Notes: generated from the letters alone by a model not told the origin. DNA of 64,000 nt from Candidatus Zixiibacteriota bacterium (GCA_020346225.1 CP070777.1:2263725-2327724); one strand, 5' to 3'. Shown: positions 18,948 to 29,329, numbered from the stretch's first letter. Made by a program: numbers and translations.

Positions 18948-19850
18948 TCAGCGCGCGCTGCCGACAGTGTTCAGCCAGGTTGCCGCAAATTCCCGGCAGC
19001 CATCGGTGTAGCCGACGGCACCGGCCAGGTAGCCGTCTTTGTTCAGGGCGATAATCTGTCCATAATAACTGTTGGTGACAGCCAGCATGGCTCTGTGCGC
19101 CTGCGCCGAAAGACCCAGATCGACGGTCGTGGTTTCATCGGCGCCCGCCTGCGCCCGCCAGGCCGCCAGCTTCTCGCCCGAATCAGGCGCGACGAAGAGC
19201 GTCAGGGTGTCGGCGCCTATGGCGTAGCGGCGCGAATAGACCTCGGTCAGTTCGCCGATGCCCAGAAATGACTCGGCAAACATCTTCTCGCTGAACGGCA
19301 CGGCGTTCTCGCCCGGCAGCACGGAGAACATGGCAGGCAATTTGGTTTCACCGGGCACCACTGCTGAGAACTCCTGAGCCGTGCCGCGAAGGGCCGCGGC
19401 TGTTTCCCGGGTGGCCTCGAAGCCGGTCAGCATCAGGACGTAGCGCCCTTTGACAAACACAAGATTGGTCTCGGAGCCGAATCCCTCGACGCCGAGCGGC
19501 AGATGGTTGGGGTTATCCGGCCTGACCTGCGAGTAGAGACCGAAAGCATGGTCGGCGTTATCGAAAAGGTAAATGTCCGCCACCAGTTCCGAGCCGGCCA
19601 GGCTGTAATCGGCGGTGGCTACCTCGACGAAGTTGAAAGCGTGATAGAGTTCGGCGCCGCCATTGATATATTCGTACAGGGATTCGCCGACGAACAGTCT
19701 CGCGTCGGACACCCTCTGCAGCTCACCTGACTTGAAGGATTCCGCCAGCAGGGACCGGGTTGACGGCGGTTCGTCGAGTTCATTCCGGCTGCCGCAGGAC
19801 AGGCCGAGCACGGCCAGTCCCAGGGCGAGATTCCTCAGGCATGACATCAT
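18948..19850 (-). CDS. DUF6599 family lipoprotein
   Basis: About 300 residues from ATG 19850, which has AAGGA 7 bp upstream; an earlier in-frame ATG at 19874 lacks one. The signal ends in LAVLGLSCG, a lipobox. The sequence LYEYINGGAELYHAFNF and the following beta-rich domain (DIYLFDNADHAFGLYS) match DUF6599, a family of unknown function found in Acidobacteria, FCB phyla and others, often near redox genes. It is convergent with the Fe-S aldo/keto reductase operon, so it is not in that unit. Confidence 0.75.
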   Translation of the reverse strand: MMSCLRNLALGLAVLGLSCGSRNELDEPPSTRSLLAESFKSGELQRVSDARLFVGESLYEYINGGAELYHAFNFVEVATADYSLAGSELVADIYLFDNADHAFGLYSQVRPDNPNHLPLGVEGFGSETNLVFVKGRYVLMLTGFEATRETAAALRGTAQEFSAVVPGETKLPAMFSVLPGENAVPFSEKMFAESFLGIGELTEVYSRRYAIGADTLTLFVAPDSGEKLAAWRAQAGADETTTVDLGLSAQAHRAMLAVTNSYYGQIIALNKDGYLAGAVGYTDGCREFAATWLNTVGSAR

Positions 19851-19940
19851 CGGTGGTTCCTTTATACGTGACATGTTTTCCCATATTCCGACTAATTAAT
19901 ACGTTTTCGGGGCAGGTCGGTTCAACAGCTTAGCGCCGGT

Positions 19941-20474
19941 TCAGCTCAAGGCAGCCTCGGCCCGCGCCACGATCTTTTCCAGCAGCGCATCCTGATTTTG
20001 GCGTGTCAGGGTAAGCAGTTCCACATCGTGGCGCCGCTTAACAGATTCAATCAGGCCGCCGCCTTTCATCGCGATGGTGGCGATCAGCAACGTTTGGGCG
20101 TCGAGGTGCTTCTGCAGCCAGCGTTGGAATTTGCCGGACAGACACTCCATCTTGCCTATTTCGTCGACAATCACCGGCCGGTTCGAGGCTTTGGTCAGGT
20201 CCATCGTGTCCAGCAATTTCTCGAAACCGGCCACGTCAACACCGTACCGTCCGACCCGGTGACTGCCCTTTATCGTTACATGCGACAGAATCTGCCGGCG
20301 GCCGTCCAGCGTGGTCAGTCCGAAACCGACCCGCGAGCCGCCCTCCCTGATTTCCTCCGTATAAAAGCCGACCGGGCGGTGCGAGCAAAGGTTTTCGATC
20401 ACTCGCTGTATCAGCGTGGTCTTGCCGACGCCCGGAAAGCCAGTCACCAGTATGTTGGGCTTGTGGTACTTCAT
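19941..20474 (-). CDS. THEP1-type nucleoside-triphosphatase
   Basis: 177 residues with a Walker A GFPGVGKTT near the N-terminus and a Walker B-like VIVDEIGKMEC around residue 100. HRPVGFYTEEIREGG and SRVGFGLTTLDG are diagnostic of the THEP1/NTPase-1 family. The family hydrolyses NTPs slowly; its cellular role is unclear. It lies 63 bp downstream of a GAF histidine kinase on the same strand, so co-transcription is likely. Confidence 0.92.
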   Translation of the reverse strand: MKYHKPNILVTGFPGVGKTTLIQRVIENLCSHRPVGFYTEEIREGGSRVGFGLTTLDGRRQILSHVTIKGSHRVGRYGVDVAGFEKLLDTMDLTKASNRPVIVDEIGKMECLSGKFQRWLQKHLDAQTLLIATIAMKGGGLIESVKRRHDVELLTLTRQNQDALLEKIVARAEAALS

Positions 20475-20537
20475 CGGTGGTGCCGAGGGAGATGGTCCGA
20501 CGCGTGATCGAGAGGTCTTTTCGTTGTGCTCATGGCG

Positions 20538-21857
20538 TCAGGTCTTCCGCGTTTCCGGGTCGCGCTGAGTCACGGGTATTTCGAGGATCACCGAGGTTCC
20601 TTCTCCCCGGGTGCTGTCGACGCGTATCGACCCGCGGTGCGTTCTTATTATCTGATCGCAGATAGGCAGTCCCAGGCCGGTGCCGACCCGGACGCCCTTG
20701 GTGGTGAAGCCCGGATCGAAAACCCGCGACAGGTGGGACCCGTCGATCCCGGCGCCGGAGTCTCTGATGATTACGCGAACGAGTTCCCCTTCGCTGGAGG
20801 TGGTGATACAGATGTATCCTTCGTCGGGGATTGCCTCCACGGCATTCAGAAGGACGTGGAAGAAGACCTGGTTCAGGGCGGCCGGATAGCATGTAACGGG
20901 CGGCAACTCCGCATATTCTTTGCGGACCTCGATCCGTTTGTCAATTCGCGTCGCCAGCATGGCCAGGCTGTCTTCGAGCAGGGGATGTATTTCGACCGAC
21001 TGCAGCTCCGACTGGTCGAGCCGGGCAAAGCTCTTGAGCCGGCTCACGATTGCGGCCACGCGGGAGCTGCCCGATTCGACCACGCGGGCGGCATCCTCCA
21101 GCACCTTCATGGTTTCTTCGAGATCGGGCGCCTTCGGTGTCGGATGGCCGTCGCTTCGCTCCATAGCCGTTTTGATTCTGGCCACTGCCCGTGTGAGCAG
21201 TTCGCTGCTGCCGGCAATGGCCCCGACCGGATTGTTGAACTCGTGGGCTATACCCGCCACCAGCTGGGTCAGCGACTCCATCCGGCGATTCTGCAGCCGC
21301 TTCACGAATTCCGCCTCCCGTTCAAACAGCCGCGCCTTTTCCAGTACGGCCGCCACCTGTGCCCCGACAATCGAAAGAAAGCGACTGTCGGCCTGGCTGA
21401 AGGCTTGGTCAGCCTGTCTGTTGAACATGACCAGAAGGCCGATCAGCCGGCCGCGCTCGAGGAGCGGCACCGCCAGAATGGATGAGATTCCGCGCTGGAC
21501 AAAGTCACGCCCTGCGAACCGGCTGTCCTTGTCCGAGGCATGCCAGACCAGCGCCGTGCGATGGTGAATCATCCAGCCCTTGAGCTGCTCGTCGAGGTGG
21601 ATTGGCAGCGAAGATTTCGATATTCCGGCCGACCGGACGTATGTCTTGAAATCCGGCGAGGTCGTTTCCTCGTTGCCCAGCATGAAAATAGCCCCCTGAG
21701 ACGCCTCCAGATGCCGGGCGCACCGGTCGACGATTATCTGCGACACCGCTTCCACCGACATGGTGACATTGATGGCGGTGGCAATATCATTCAGCACCGA
21801 AAGCTCGGTGACGGCTCGTTTGAGCTGGTGAATCTGGTTTCCGGAAGGATCAGCCAC
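20538..21857 (-). CDS. Soluble GAF sensor histidine kinase
   Basis: 439 residues with no membrane segment. A GAF domain (about 25-175) senses a cytoplasmic signal. The phospho-acceptor helix carries LVAGIAHEFNNPVGAIAG (H-box). The ATPase domain shows the N box (HVLLNAVEAIPDEG), DSGAGID (G1), FDPGFTTKG and GTGLGLPI (G2). The start is GTG. No response regulator is adjacent, so it is an orphan kinase, next to the THEP1 NTPase. Confidence 0.92.
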   Translation of the reverse strand: MADPSGNQIHQLKRAVTELSVLNDIATAINVTMSVEAVSQIIVDRCARHLEASQGAIFMLGNEETTSPDFKTYVRSAGISKSSLPIHLDEQLKGWMIHHRTALVWHASDKDSRFAGRDFVQRGISSILAVPLLERGRLIGLLVMFNRQADQAFSQADSRFLSIVGAQVAAVLEKARLFEREAEFVKRLQNRRMESLTQLVAGIAHEFNNPVGAIAGSSELLTRAVARIKTAMERSDGHPTPKAPDLEETMKVLEDAARVVESGSSRVAAIVSRLKSFARLDQSELQSVEIHPLLEDSLAMLATRIDKRIEVRKEYAELPPVTCYPAALNQVFFHVLLNAVEAIPDEGYICITTSSEGELVRVIIRDSGAGIDGSHLSRVFDPGFTTKGVRVGTGLGLPICDQIIRTHRGSIRVDSTRGEGTSVILEIPVTQRDPETRKT

Positions 21858-22286
21858 GATCGTAGATTCTCTCTATCTGAAATTAGCCACTGCGACGACA
21901 CCTGAAATGTAGCGGCCCCCGGCCCTTACGGCAAGCCGTAAATCTCGGGATCGGTGGTTACTTAATTCTCTCCGGGCAAAGCTACTAACCATCCTCATAC
22001 AGCGGCCGCACGCGGCAGTCACCGCGCGGTTGACCGCCTGAGCGTGGAACGTGCCCGGCGAGGTTGCAGTCCTAAGTGATTGTCGCCAAATATCCGGCTG
22101 CGGAATTTTCAGGCCGGCGTTTCAAGAATCCTGGTGCTGTCGAAGCAGTCCGTTCCGCCGGGCACCCCGGTTGCAGACAGAAATGATAACAGTACGGATA
22201 CAAGCGAGCGGGTCCGGCAAGGCCAATAAAACTGGACATATAACATAGAATTTGGGATTATGTCTCAAGAGAGGGAGACGTTTGCC
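21858..22286. other. Divergent intergenic region between kinase and TonB-dependent receptor
   Basis: About 430 bp with no credible gene. It must hold promoters for the leftward kinase and the rightward receptor. I looked for a cobalamin riboswitch, which would fit a TonB-dependent receptor. A lone GCCACTG near 21886 is the only resemblance, and the rest of the B12 element is absent. Confidence 0.4.
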
Positions 22287-25022
22287 GTGAACAGAAGCAC
22301 CTCGTCGCTACTGATAATTCCGGTAGTCGCGTTCCTGATGGGTAATCAGGGAGCGCGTGCCGGCAACATCCTGGGTTTCGCCGTCGACAGTACCAGCGGC
22401 GCCCCTATCCATGGAGTAACCGTCAGCGCCAAGGACGCCGGGACGTCGTCGGACTGGGTAAGGGCGGCTACGGATCAGGATGGCCACTTTGAATTGACCG
22501 GTCTGGGCGAAGGTCAGTACACCGTGGTCTTTTCTCACGTGGGCTTCGTGACCAAGGTGGTTGATTCATGCCGGGTGTCAGGCACGGCCATTTCCGGCGC
22601 TCTTGTTGCTGAACTGGTTCCGGCTGTTATCAATGTCAACGCCATTTCTGTCACCGCCTCGCGCCGACCCGAAAAGGTGGTCGAGGCGCCGGCTTCAGTC
22701 GCGGTGCTCGATTCCACCTGTATCCAGTCGAAGACGACTCTTTCCACCGCCGAACATTTGAAGACATTGCCCGCGGTCGATGCCGTGGCCACCGGCATCA
22801 ACTCATCGAGCGTCGTGGTCAGAGGTTTCAACAATGTTTTTTCCACGACGCTGCTTTCGATGATCGATAACCGACTTACCCATGTGCCCTCGCTGCGGGT
22901 GAACGCCTATCAGTTCGTGCCGATCGTGAACGAAGATGTGGATCGTATCGAACTGGTGCTGGGTCCGGGATCGGCCCTGTACGGACCCAACTGCACCGAC
23001 GGAGTCATGCACATTGTCACCAAATCGCCGTTCGCATCGTCAGGCACGCTCGTATCCGTGGCCGGCGGCGAACGCGACTTTGCCTTCGGCTCGTTTCGCA
23101 CTTCAGGACGCATCTCGGAGAATCTGGCCGCCCGTCTTTCCGGCCAGTACTACCAGGCCGAGGACTGGAAGGTATTCGACCCGGCCGAACCGGACAGCGT
23201 TATTCTCTTTCGCCAGACTCCCGACGGTAACCGGTATGAGGCCGCGGCAATAGATAACGCCCGCGACTTCGAGACCGAAAAGATCTCCTTCGACGGCCGT
23301 CTCGACTGGGCCGTGAGCGACGAAGCCATGATCATCACCAATGCCGGATTTAACCGCGCCAGTAATATCGAGCTTACCGACCTCGGTGCGGCGCAGGCTG
23401 TGGACTGGAGCTACGGCTACGGCCAGGTTCGATTCACCTACAAGGACCTTTTCGTACAGGGCTTCGTCAACATGAGCGACGCCGGCGATACCTATCTCCG
23501 GCGAAGCGGGGCGATGATTATTGACAACTCCAGGTTCTGGGTGGGGCAGATTCAGCATGCCTTCCGGCTTGGCCGGCGCCAGTCCTTTACATACGGCCTG
23601 GATGCCTACTTCACCCGGCCGTCCACGGAAGGCACGCTCAACGGAAGGAACGAAGACCGGGATAACATCAACGAGTACGGCGTGTATCTTCAGTCGGAAT
23701 CCCGGTTGACGCCCTGGATGAAGTTCGTGGTCGCCGGACGGCTCGACGACCACAGTCTGGTCGAAAAGCCCATATTTTCGCCGCGGGCGGCCCTGGCCTT
23801 TCAACCGGCGCCGTCGCATAATTTTCGGATTACCTACAACCGTGCTTACAGCACGCCCGGCACGCCCAATTTCTTTCTCGACATTCTCTCGGCCAGCGTG
23901 CCCACCGACGACCCTGTTCTGTAAAGCATAATCGGCCCGACTATCATGAATGTGCGCGGGATGGGGGCCGGCGACGGTTTCACCTTCAGCTATTCCGAAG
24001 ACGGCCGGCCGGAGATGGTTTCGCTGTACGGCGATATGCTGGCCCAGATGGGCTCGGTTTCGGCGCCGGAGGCGTATCTTCCCGCCGATGTCAATTCGGT
24101 CTGGCCGGCTATCAGACAACTTGCCGTGGCCGGTGACCCGGCCCTGGAGAATATTCTGCCGGCCGCGCTCAGCGAGCAGGTTCCGGGGCAATTCGCGGTG
24201 CTCGACCCGGTGGCCGGGATGCACCGACCGGTCGACCCGTCGAGTGTCACCGACGTGGGCCGCCTCACGGAACGGCGCACGACCAACCTGGAGGTGGGCT
24301 ACAAGGGGTTGCTCTTCGGCAGGCTGGCCGCCGGTATCGATGTTTACTACACGCGCATGCACAACTTTATCGGACCTTTGATGGTGGAAACGCCCCACGT
24401 CTTCATCGATTCCGCCGCCTTTGTCGATGTTCTCACCGATGATATCGTGGCCACCAGCGGCGGTGCTCTGGACAGCGCCACCGCCGAGGCCGTGGCCGGC
24501 TCCATCTACGACGAGTTTCGGGAGCTTCCCATCGGCCTTGTGTCTCCCGAGGAGCTGCAGAATCCCACCGACGTGGTCATGACCTACCGCAACTTCGGCG
24601 AAGTCGACCTGTTCGGGGTGGATCTTTCTCTGACCTATCATTTTAACGAGCACTGGAACATCTCCGGCAATTACTCCTACATCAGCAAGAACATGTTCCG
24701 CGACCTTGATGGTGTCACCGACCTGGCCGTCAATGCGCCGCGGCACAAGTTCGGAGGCTGCGTACAGTACCTCAGTTCCCGGCTCGGTCTGGATACGCGC
24801 CTTAATTTTCGCTGGGTGGACGGATTTCCCATGAATTCGGGGGTGTATATCGGCGAGGTAAAGCGTTACGCCGTGTTCGATCTGAATATCGCCTATGACC
24901 TCACCTCCAGCACCCGCGTTGCCCTGACCGTGCAGAATCTCTTCGACAACAGACACGCAGAATTCGTCGGTGCTCCTGAAATGGGGCGGCTGGCCATTCT
25001 GCGCGTGACGCAGTCGTTTTGA
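22287..25022 (+). pseudogene. TonB-dependent outer-membrane receptor interrupted by one in-frame TAA
   Basis: Read through, this is ~911 codons. GTG 22287 is the likely start (GGGAG 9 bp upstream, then a clean signal peptide); an in-frame ATG at 22260 lacks a good site. Order: signal peptide, carboxypeptidase-regulatory-like domain (GFAVDSTSGAPIHGVTV), plug (RRPEKVVEAPASVAVLD through GPGSALYGPNCTDGVMHIVT), then the beta-barrel, ending in FDNRHAEFVGAPEMGR and a terminal Phe. A TAA at 23922-23924 falls in the barrel after VPTDDPVL, and the frame resumes at once with SIIGPTIMNVRG. A truncated product would lack about 40% of the barrel. The substrate is unknown. It is the second large surface-protein gene in the window with this defect. 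Confidence 0.88.
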
Positions 25023-25156
25023 ATCAGCCGGCACCGGTTGCGAACTGCGCGGCGCGATGTGCAGCCGGTCCTGTCGCTGAAGTTTCAGCTTGCTTCGGGG
25101 TCGGCTAAAAATTATGCTGCGGCATTAACATCACGCCAAACCGGAGAGCGCAGCAC

Positions 25157-26512
25157 ATGACCGACGATACATCGCCGGGCATCGCCGGCACAGCGACCGC
25201 AGGGGAGTTCGGCCCGGTCAAGCCGGCTGAACGGATCAAGGTCGTCGATATTCTTCGGGGTTTCGCCCTGCTGGGGATTCTGGTTGTCAACATGGACTAT
25301 TTTGCCTTCCCGGCGGCGGTGATTTTCGACCCCCGCATCGCCGGCGGTTTTACCGGGCTTGACGGCCTCACCTGGAAGTTCAATTCCCTGTTCTTTCTCG
25401 AGAAGATGATGGCCTTGTTCTCGATGCTGTTCGGTGCCGGTCTGGTTCTGATGTATGACCGGGCCACCGCCGCCGGGAAGAAACTCGGCGGCGTATATTA
25501 CCGGCGTATTCTCTGGCTGCTGGTTATCGGGGCCATTCACGGCTACCTGCTATGGTATGGCGACATCCTGTTTTCATATGCCATAGCCGGGCTGATCCTG
25601 TTTCTGTTTCGCAAGCGTTCCGCCCGGACGCTGATAATCGTCGGTTGCTTCGTCCTGGTCTTCGGCGCGCTCATCAAGACCGGCGGCGGCTTCGCCAACG
25701 GCCTGTTGCGGGCACAGGCGGAAGGCGTCGGGGCCATTCTCGATGCCGGCGGCTCGGTTACTCCTCAGCAACGCGAAATGTACGATACCTGGCAGGAGGT
25801 CAAGCAGCATTTCACCCCCGGATCGGAGACTATGAGTTCGGAGATTGCCGCCTATCGCGGCGGCTACCGAGCCAATCTGGAATCCCGGGTTCCCATGACG
25901 CTCATGATGCAAACACAGGCGCTGATATTCATGGTTTTGTGGCGCGCAATGGGACTCATGCTGATCGGAATGGGGCTTATGAAAAGCGGCTTTCTGACCG
26001 GCGAACGCTCCCGGCGGTTCTACGTCAGCTGGGCCATAATCGGCTACGGTGCGGGTCTGCCCCTGTGCGGATGGGGAATAAAGTCACTTCTGGACAGGAA
26101 CTTTGATTTTATCCACTACCTCATAATCGGCGGCCATTACAATTACGCGGGTAGCATTCTGGTCGCCATGGCCAACGTGAGCATAATCGTCCTGGTTTTC
26201 CGGGCCGGCCTGTTGACATGGCTCACCGACCGCCTGGCCGGGGCGGGCCGGATGGCCCTTTCCAACTACCTGCTGCAAACACTGATTGGGACGACCATAT
26301 TTTATGGCTTCGGGTTCGGCCTGTTCAACCACGTCAACCGGTTTGCGCTCTGGGGGTTTATCATCGCCTTCTGGATTCTGCAGCTGTATATAAGCCCGCT
26401 CTGGCTGAGGAAATTCCGCTTCGGCCCGGCCGAATGGCTTTGGCGCACCCTGACTTACTGGAAGGTGCAACCTTTCAGGGTGAAGCCGGCAAGCACGGCA
26501 GGGCCTTCATAA
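25157..26512 (+). CDS. DUF418 family integral membrane protein (YeiB-like)
   Basis: 451 residues with about ten transmembrane segments. The start region RIKVVDILRGFALLGILVVN is the family hallmark. The C-terminal DUF418 part includes GAGRMALSNYLLQTLIGTTI and ends with PLWLRKFRFGPAEWLWR. DUF418 proteins are related to acyltransferase-3-like membrane proteins; their function is not established. It is a single gene, 135 bp after the receptor and 150 bp before the TetR gene. Confidence 0.9.
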   Translation: MTDDTSPGIAGTATAGEFGPVKPAERIKVVDILRGFALLGILVVNMDYFAFPAAVIFDPRIAGGFTGLDGLTWKFNSLFFLEKMMALFSMLFGAGLVLMYDRATAAGKKLGGVYYRRILWLLVIGAIHGYLLWYGDILFSYAIAGLILFLFRKRSARTLIIVGCFVLVFGALIKTGGGFANGLLRAQAEGVGAILDAGGSVTPQQREMYDTWQEVKQHFTPGSETMSSEIAAYRGGYRANLESRVPMTLMMQTQALIFMVLWRAMGLMLIGMGLMKSGFLTGERSRRFYVSWAIIGYGAGLPLCGWGIKSLLDRNFDFIHYLIIGGHYNYAGSILVAMANVSIIVLVFRAGLLTWLTDRLAGAGRMALSNYLLQTLIGTTIFYGFGFGLFNHVNRFALWGFIIAFWILQLYISPLWLRKFRFGPAEWLWRTLTYWKVQPFRVKPASTAGPS

Positions 26513-26625
26513 GCTGTTCGCAAACAACATCTTACGGTGGGTCGCCGCGTTTCTTGTCGGCTACATTATAATATACCTCTGGTGCGAAACAATCCTGGCC
26601 CGACTTCGTAGAAATAGATGAAATA

Positions 26626-26642
26626 TGACTGACTGTCAGTCA
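26626..26642. promoter_or_regulatory. Palindromic operator of the TetR regulator
   Basis: TGACTGACTGTCAGTCA is a perfect 8-bp inverted repeat around one central base. This is a sequence type repeatedly found as a TetR-family operator. It lies 17 bp before the likely ATG of the TetR gene, so the regulator should repress its own operon. Confidence 0.8.
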
Positions 26643-26659
26643 GAATGTTGGAATCAATC

Positions 26660-27286
26660 ATGGCGCGAGTATCGAAGAAGCCCGAAGAGCGAAAAGAAGA
26701 GTTGATCGAGGCGGCCCGGCGTCTATTCATCGCCAAGGGTTACGAACACACTGCCGTGAGCGACATTGTCCGCGAAACCAACGTTGCTCAGGGGACCTTT
26801 TATTACCACTTCCGGTCGAAGCTGGACGTGCTGGAAGAAGTGGCGAAGAAATGGATATTCTCTCTTGCCGAGGAAGTAGCCGTTATGGTTGACAGCCCGG
26901 CCGACCCCCTGGCCAAGCTCAACTCTTTCTATGAGGTAATGATTCGTTACAGCTACTCCAGGCAGCCGCTGACCTCGGTGCTTCACCAGGAATCGAATCT
27001 GGTGTTGCATCACAAGCTTTCTCAGATTACCATGTCGAAGTTGGTGCCGCTTCTGGAGCGAGTTCTTGATGAGGGCCGCCGACAGGGGGTCTTCAGTGTA
27101 GACTACCCTGCGGAAACAGCCCGACTTCTTCTGCTCTCGGTCGGGTCCATGTTCCACGATCGGCAGGTTCTGACAAGTGCGGAAACGATTGAAAAAGCCC
27201 GTCGGACGTTAGAATTGTCCGCGGCCAGGATACTGGGTGTGGCTGATGGCGAGATTAGGCTGAATTTTGACATTACGAGTCAGTAA
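26660..27286 (+). CDS. TetR family transcriptional regulator
   Basis: 208 residues from ATG 26660 (an ATG at 26645 adds five residues). The N-terminal HTH is classical: ARRLFIAKGYEHTAVSDIV, then TNVAQGTFYYHFRSK. The C-terminal ligand domain is less conserved. The operator just upstream implies autorepression. The downstream genes (27323-32564) run on without terminators, so the regulator probably controls the Lol-like export operon. The ligand could be a lipid, envelope-stress metabolite or drug; this is unknown. Confidence 0.93.
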   Translation: MARVSKKPEERKEELIEAARRLFIAKGYEHTAVSDIVRETNVAQGTFYYHFRSKLDVLEEVAKKWIFSLAEEVAVMVDSPADPLAKLNSFYEVMIRYSYSRQPLTSVLHQESNLVLHHKLSQITMSKLVPLLERVLDEGRRQGVFSVDYPAETARLLLLSVGSMFHDRQVLTSAETIEKARRTLELSAARILGVADGEIRLNFDITSQ

Positions 27287-27322
27287 CTATTTTAGAGGTT
27301 CATGCATAAAGGCATTTAGATT

Positions 27323-28087
27323 ATGAGAACGATCCCAATCTTCATAACGGTATTGCTTCTGACAGCGGCGGGTCCGGGCGCACAGGTTACGGACATGAGC
27401 GATGCGGACGTGAGGGAGATTATCCAGACGATCGATGAACTTTACCGGTCGGAGACGAGCTATTCCGAGTTCGAGATGGAAATCGTCACTCCCCACTGGC
27501 AGCGCACGCTGGTCATGAAAGCCTGGTCTCAGGGTATGGACAAGACCTTTATCCGCATCGAATCGCCCAAGAAGGACAAAGGCGTCGCCACCCTGCGTAT
27601 TGAAAACGAAATGTGGAATTACCTGCCCAAGACCAACAAGGTCATCAAAATTCCGCCGTCGATGATGATGAGTTCCTGGATGGGTTCGGACTTCACCAAC
27701 GACGATCTTGTCAAGGAATTCTCGCTTTTCGAGGACTACAGCTACGAGCTGATCGAGATGGAAGGCGACCGTGATGACCTGGTATATGTCAATTGTATAC
27801 CGCGCGAAGATCTGCCGGTGGTCTGGGGCAATATTGTCATAGCCGCTCAGGAGAAGGATTATATCCCGGTCTGGCAGAAATTCTATGACGAAGAAGGCCA
27901 GCTGATGAGGGTCTGGGTGTACAGCGATGTCAGACAATTCGGGGGTCGCGCCATTCCGGCCGCCATGGAGATGCTACCTCAGACGAAAGAAGGACACAAA
28001 ACAGTCATCAGATACACGAAACTCGAATTCGATGTTGGTGTCGGCGACGAAGTATTTTCGCTCAGAAACCTTCGCTCCGGCGATTGA
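27323..28087 (+). CDS. LolA-like outer-membrane lipoprotein-sorting protein
   Basis: 254 residues: signal peptide (~1-20), then the LolA/LppX-like beta fold. Typical sequences are MEIVTPHWQRTLVMKAW, MDKTFIRIESPKKDKGVATL, NEMWNYLPKTNKVIKIP and GSDFTNDDLVKE. Members are periplasmic and carry lipids or lipoproteins between membranes. It is the first structural gene of the operon, 12 bp before the first permease. With two FtsX-type permeases and a LolD-like ATPase it resembles a parallel Lol or hydrophobic-molecule pathway. Confidence 0.87.
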   Translation: MRTIPIFITVLLLTAAGPGAQVTDMSDADVREIIQTIDELYRSETSYSEFEMEIVTPHWQRTLVMKAWSQGMDKTFIRIESPKKDKGVATLRIENEMWNYLPKTNKVIKIPPSMMMSSWMGSDFTNDDLVKEFSLFEDYSYELIEMEGDRDDLVYVNCIPREDLPVVWGNIVIAAQEKDYIPVWQKFYDEEGQLMRVWVYSDVRQFGGRAIPAAMEMLPQTKEGHKTVIRYTKLEFDVGVGDEVFSLRNLRSGD

Positions 28088-28099
28088 GGTGTTCCGCGT

Positions 28100-29317
28100 A
28101 TGTCGAACGTAACGGTAGCCTGGCGCAACATATTCCGTCAGAAGAGGCGGACGATTCTCACGGTGCTGACCATGTTCGGCGGTTTCACGCTCTCGGCGAT
28201 TTCGATCGGCTGGGCGGACGGCACGTACAACCGCATCATCAACATGTTCACGCGCAACCGGCTGGGCCACATTCAAATCCACGCGGCTGACTATCTGGAC
28301 CGGCCGTCGCTATACAAGCGCATCCAGGATTACCGGCAGGTCGGTGGGGCTGTTTCATCCATCGAAGGTGTCCTGTCCTGGTCGCCGCGTCTTTACTCGG
28401 CCGGACTGGTCTCGGTCGGCGACAAGACGGCCGGGGCGCGTATAATCGGCATCGACCCGGAGCGGGAGTCGCAGGCCACCCGATTCGAGAAGAAGATAAT
28501 CGAAGGCACCACGTTATCCCCGGCAGCGTCGCACCAGGCCGCGCTGGGCAAGGGCCTGGCGCGAACACTCGAGGCCAGCGTCGGTGACGAGATTGTGGTG
28601 GTTTCGCAGGGCGCCGACGGGTCCATTGCCAACGATCTTTACACTATCGTCGGAATTCTCGATAGCGGCGACCCTATCGGCGACCAGGTCAGTTTCTATC
28701 TGCATCTTGAGGATGCGCAGGAACTGCTGGTGCTGGGCAGTGCCGTTCACGAGATCGCCGTGGTCGCCTCCGACCTGGGCAGTGTGGCCGACGTGACTGA
28801 ACAGATCCGCACCACTCTAAATCAACCGGGGCTCGATGTATCCCCGTGGCAGGAGTTCGCCCGGTCTTTCTACGTTGCCATGCAAGCGGATAAGCAGGGC
28901 GCCTGGATAATGCTCGCCATCATAATTCTTATAGTCGCCATCGGCGTGCTCAATACCGTCCTGATGACGGTGCTGGAGCGGACCAGGGAATACGGTCTCT
29001 TGCGGGCGCTGGGCACGCGGCCGAAGCAGATCTTCCGTCTGGTGCTCTGGGAAGTTACCTTTATGGCACTGATCGGTGTTGTTATCGGAGTCGGTCTCAG
29101 CCTGGTTCTCAATTACTGGATGTCGCATCACGGCATTCCCATGCCGCAGAGCTTCACTTACGGCGGGATGGAGTTTACCCACTACTACTCCGAGGTAAAC
29201 GCCCGGTGTCTGTATATCCCGGGGATTACGGTTCTGCTGTCGGCTCTTCTGGTCGGCATTTTCCCGGCCGCCAAGGCGGCTCGAACGGCCCCGGCGCAGG
29301 CCATGCGGATGCACTGA
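28100..29317 (+). CDS. ABC transporter permease, FtsX/LolCE type (first)
   Basis: 405 residues with MacB/LolC topology: one N-terminal transmembrane helix, a large periplasmic MacB-PCD-like domain (~45-260), then three C-terminal helices with an FtsX domain. WRNIFRQKRRTILTVLTMFG at the start and ERTREYGLLRALGTRPKQIF in the coupling loop are characteristic. Such permeases do not pump through the membrane; they pull lipoproteins or lipids from the inner membrane or drive periplasmic partners. It pairs with the next permease. Confidence 0.92.
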   Translation: MSNVTVAWRNIFRQKRRTILTVLTMFGGFTLSAISIGWADGTYNRIINMFTRNRLGHIQIHAADYLDRPSLYKRIQDYRQVGGAVSSIEGVLSWSPRLYSAGLVSVGDKTAGARIIGIDPERESQATRFEKKIIEGTTLSPAASHQAALGKGLARTLEASVGDEIVVVSQGADGSIANDLYTIVGILDSGDPIGDQVSFYLHLEDAQELLVLGSAVHEIAVVASDLGSVADVTEQIRTTLNQPGLDVSPWQEFARSFYVAMQADKQGAWIMLAIIILIVAIGVLNTVLMTVLERTREYGLLRALGTRPKQIFRLVLWEVTFMALIGVVIGVGLSLVLNYWMSHHGIPMPQSFTYGGMEFTHYYSEVNARCLYIPGITVLLSALLVGIFPAAKAARTAPAQAMRMH

Positions 29318-29329
29318 AGGAGACGTGCC

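Noticed and set aside
21858..22286. Possible cobalamin or c-di-GMP riboswitch before the TonB-dependent receptor (GCCACTG near 21886, GGGCAAAGC near 21974).
   Set aside because: Only isolated short matches; the paired stems and other conserved boxes of either riboswitch are missing.
5274..25022. A recoded genetic code in which TAA is sense, suggested by two interrupted genes.
   Set aside because: TAA ends several intact genes in the window at positions expected from homology, and the interruptions are limited to two genes.
23103..25034. A 643-codon minus-strand frame opposite the TonB-dependent receptor.
   Set aside because: It mirrors the receptor gene; its composition is that of an antisense frame in GC-rich coding DNA and it shows no domain. 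The receptor reading has clear plug and barrel motifs.
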